64,000 nucleotides of DNA from Thalassia testudinum (taxonomy: Eukaryota; Streptophyta; Magnoliopsida; Alismatales; Hydrocharitaceae). Made by a program: the position numbers and the translations under genes. Shown in pieces: positions 60,948 through 64,000 of this stretch; positions within the stretch are counted from its first letter, which is position 1; each line of letters begins with the position of its first letter. The stretch is taken from contig JAZHRO010000012.1 in the NCBI GenBank assembly GCA_037157565.1, forward strand, positions 8,644,501 to 8,708,500. The letters are read 5' to 3'. The notes under the pieces were generated by a model that ran no database searches, had not been told where the DNA came from, and saw only the letters and a list, made by a program, of their open reading frames with translations.

Positions 60948-60981
60948 CAATGACATTGCAAAACTTAGGCATGGGGGGTGG
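60948..60981 (+). promoter_or_regulatory. First purine tract of element C with inverted repeat
   Basis: CAATGACATTG (60948-60958) followed by AGGCATGGGGGGTGG (60967-60981). The GGGAGGCAAC motif lies at 60723-60732. Confidence 0.6.
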
Positions 60982-62288
60982 TAAAGTGCAAACATACAAA
61001 AATCAAAAGTTCAGAAGGGTTATCACAAAAAAAATCTCATATTCCAAAAATACCAAAAAAATAGAAAATTGTGAAAAAGAATAAAAAAATTGAAGGAGAA
61101 AAGAAAATTTTGAGGCCATACAAATCATGAGGAGAAAAAGGGGAAAAGTGAAAAATGTCAAAAAAGGAGCACAAAATGAAAAGAAAAAGAAGAGATAGTT
61201 ATTAGTAAGAAATTAAGGGATTAACTGAGTTCTAGACCATAACAAGAAAAAAAGAAAATGAAAGGAAAAAAAGTATGAATGAGACACAAGAGATTAGTAG
61301 GGACATTAATCTTAGGCCTCTTGGACTAGACTCCTAGGCTTAAAAATTCAAGTATTCGTTAAGATCTGGATAGTCCATAAGAGGTTGGGGAAAATGAGAA
61401 GCTTAAGTATTAGGTCTAAGGCTTAGGGAGTATTCGACCTTGTTAATTGACCTCTGCTTTGCGAGACTCAGTAACCTAAGCACCTCAATCCACACACAGT
61501 CTGGTTCAGTGCGCATAAGTATCAAAATCACGCAAAAGCGTTTAATTGTTCTAAAAAAGTCGCCTAGATTAGGAGCGGCCGATCAACACAAGCTGATTTG
61601 GACGAGTTCTCGACGCGGAGAGGCGAAAATTCCCCTCAAAGATGTCTAATAACATATCATCTCCTCGGTGCTTGTCTCCTAGGATATTTACATATCCTAT
61701 TGGGGGCATGTAAGCACCCTATGCTGGTTCAAATCCCATGGCATTATCACAAAATGTCGATTGCTAGGGTCTGGATTTGGTTACAGAACACCAAGGGTGG
61801 GATTATCTCAAAATCTCGAAAGCTAGGGTTCTGGGGGTTACCATGGGTGATGCTATCATGAAGCATCGATTGCTAGGGACTCTTCGAGGATTGATGATGG
61901 GGACTAAGAATCTGATATAGACCGTGTTGAGAAGCCAATCCGAAGCTAGAAATAAAAAGAAAAGAGAGAGAAAACTCTCCAAACAAAGAAAATCCTCTGT
62001 CTCTCTTTTACAAAAACGCACTACAAACTGAACCAAGGCTAAAATATATTACAAGCACGAGTGCTTTAATCACGGAGTCCAACAAACCTTAGGATAGTTC
62101 CTGTAGGCCTTAAAAACCTTCGCAGCGGACTGAGGCTAGAGCTGGTCAGGTCCGGATCTTGGTTGGTACTTGAGTACCTCTAGGCCTACTATCGGCATTC
62201 TATCCTAATCAAAAAGAAAAAAAGCACTCATCATAGTTTTTGAACATCAAGGAACTCATGGTCCAGAATCGAAGTTAAAACCTTAAAA
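60982..62288 (+). other. Non-coding spacer of element C
   Basis: An A/G-rich run lies at 61028-61270. No coding signal. Around 61740-61870 a phrase like ATCACAAAATGTCGATTGCTAGGG is repeated three times with variation (61743, 61802, 61852), a small local repeat. Confidence 0.5.
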
Positions 62289-62326
62289 TTTTGCTAAGGA
62301 ACTAGCAAAAGCTGGGCATGGGGGTA
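62289..62326 (+). promoter_or_regulatory. Hairpin and polypurine tract of element C
   Basis: TTTTGCTA-AGGAAC-TAGCAAAA (62289-62310), 8-bp stem, then GGGCATGGGGGTA directly before the LTR at 62327. Confidence 0.8.
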
Positions 62327-64000
62327 TGATGGGAATCCCATCATGAGCCCTAACTAGCTCATTTTAACCCATAAAAGTGAATAAAAGCTCCTACATAACC
62401 AATTGGAGGTCCTAATTCACTAATAACCTTTCTGAGAGAAAAGCAAGAAACAAGGGGTAAAACTGTAATTTTACCATTGCAGTGCAACCAAAGGTTTTCT
62501 TAAGGGCTAAACACAGGTCAAATGGCCTTAACAAGATAAAAAGTGGATTAGTTCAAACAGAAAAGGGTTCGTGTGAATTCTGGGAATTAAATGACTTCTT
62601 GTAACCCTAAAATAAATCTGCTTGATTATAAAAAGTTCTGGTCAGGATAAAATTCACCTAAACCCTCTAAAAAATATATATAAATATTTTTTAGGGCTTA
62701 GAACCTTCAATTTGACCATTAGAACCTATTTTGACCTAAAATGGGGTCTTAGACAAATATTTGCCCTAAATTATATTTTTACGTAAATTGCCCAATCAAA
62801 CGTGGTCAAACCCAAAATCCAACCTCACCATTGGATTTCTTAGGTCTAAATTAGGTTTATACCAAAATTTGGACCTAAGGGGAACTCATCTTCACCCACT
62901 TTGCAAATAGGTCAAATCCAATTACATTTCTACCCCTAAATTTCAAAAACCCTTACATTTGAGCCCCTATCTTCTTCTTTGTTCTTTGCAATTAGGTCCC
63001 TTCGCCATTATAGCGGAGGGAATCCTACTCTGGCGAGATTGCAAGGGCGATTTCTCCCTGATCTCTCAGAGAATCTCCTTCAAAATTGAAAGGGAGATTC
63101 TCTGAGAAATCTCTTCTAATGTGAACCTAATTTGAGGCCCTACTGGTACCCAATCTCTCTTGCGAACGCATGAGAGATTTGGGTCTCTTTCGAGCTAACA
63201 TTGCCGAACAAATTCATCCTCAAAAGCCTATTTAAGCAAACCCTGATCCATCTGCATCTCCTCAACTTGGAATTGGGTTGGTCCACCCTCAATTCGTCTC
63301 TCCTCGCCGGCCACAACATCTCCGCAGGCTTCGGCGGTTCCATCCTCTCTCTCTCGTCACCCAACCACAATAGCAGTGGTTGGGTTGCCTTCCTCTCATT
63401 CATCCACGTCAGCCGTACCAGTCTTGATGCCACCACTACCCTCATCTTCGCCTCCACCTCATCTACGGAGATCTTCATCTCCGACTTCGGTCGTACCTGC
63501 CTAGGTTCCTCTCCTGTATCCTTCCTCCTTAAGTTAGGTCAGTTAACTTCTCTCTCCCTCCTACTCCTGTTCCCCCTCTTTATTTCTCGAAAATACCCCT
63601 CGATGCCACCGATCACCCTCACCTTCTCCACCTTCAGCCAAACATTCGGTGAGGCATCCCCGTTGCTTCGCACCTCCACCCGCCTCGCCAACCACCCTAC
63701 GACCTCTACAACACTCCACTGATCATCTCCTACTACTCCAATCATTTCACCACTCACCCAAAAGTGCCCCCGAACACACCCACTCCCACGGCCACAGAGA
63801 ACCCTAGGCATGCCACCACAGCTATTCCCGCACCACACCGACCACTGCCACCTATTCGTCGTGCCTTGGCGAAGCTCTCTGAGCGTTTTAACGAGGCCGT
63901 GAGGTCGTTTTGGTGTTTTCAGGTGTTGACGTTGCTCCGCCATTAGAGCAAAGCTTGGAGCAAGCTCACGAGCTGCTCCCAACTTCACTAGCCCCAAGTT
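62327..64000 (+). mobile_element. 3' LTR of element C, truncated by the window end
   Basis: Starts TGATGGG-AAT-CCCATCA and follows 54732 to about 56440 collinearly. The 173-codon frame at 63201-63722 matches the frame at 55538-56107. Confidence 0.85.

Larger units (their letters stand above)
54732..64000 (+). mobile_element. Non-autonomous LTR retrotransposon C, 3' LTR runs out of the window
   Basis: 5' LTR 54732-57546, tRNA-Asp primer site 57550-57567, internal region 4780 bp with an acidic ORF, two purine tracts, 3' LTR from 62327. Its left target is probably GTATG (54727-54731). The right duplicate is outside the window. No RT, integrase or protease is found. This is the least decayed of the four elements: its primer site has one change and its ORF has long open parts. 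Confidence 0.85.

Overview
This is a plant nuclear DNA window, almost certainly from a seed plant with a large, repeat-rich genome. Three things show this: primer-binding sites for plant tRNA-Asp and tRNA-Met, a broken intron-containing copy of COP9 signalosome subunit 1, and nested LTR retrotransposons covering nearly everything else. I see no intact host gene, rRNA or CRISPR array. The order or species cannot be told from the sequence. I name the LTR families A to F here only for convenience.

Layout. 1-10629: the 3' part of an LTR element (D) whose internal ORF exists as a tandem array of 1434-bp units, about 4.7 copies with no difference I could see, followed by its 3' LTR. D sits in a family C LTR (minus, 10630-11562), which itself sits in the LTR of Ty1/copia element I (minus strand, 11563 to about 35640). 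Copia I is split between its protease and integrase regions by element A (14583-32739). The 3' LTR of A is split by element B (21372-31721), and B is split by a solo LTR (26639-29326). About 35640-40150 holds the only non-LTR material: a CSN1 pseudogene (36320-37580, plus) and a LINE ORF1 remnant (39327-40132, minus). From 40158 a second, SIRE-like copia (II, plus strand) carries a solo C LTR (43062-45773), a solo LTR E (45788-53309, itself hit by a C2 LTR and by LTR F, which is hit by a short B-like LTR) and finally element C (54732 to beyond the window end). Most insertion limits are supported by 5-bp target-site duplications, and removing the inserts restores the copia reading frames at two places.

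The most interesting content is the group A, B, C and D. A, B and C have a tRNA-Asp primer site (as in Athila-type elements), an internal region of only 4.2-4.8 kb, a leader of about 1.1 kb, one long acidic Tyr/Phe/Ser/Pro-rich ORF with no recognisable gag, protease, RT or integrase, and an A/G-rich spacer. All four carry two copies of a purine tract AGGCATGGGGG, each preceded by an inverted repeat (clear in some copies, decayed in others). The LTRs carry hairpins at their very ends, U3 hairpins upstream of TATA boxes and, in A and B, tRNA-like A/B-box modules. These are non-autonomous elements that must borrow their enzymes. Every copy here is decayed, with stop codons mostly of the C-to-T type.
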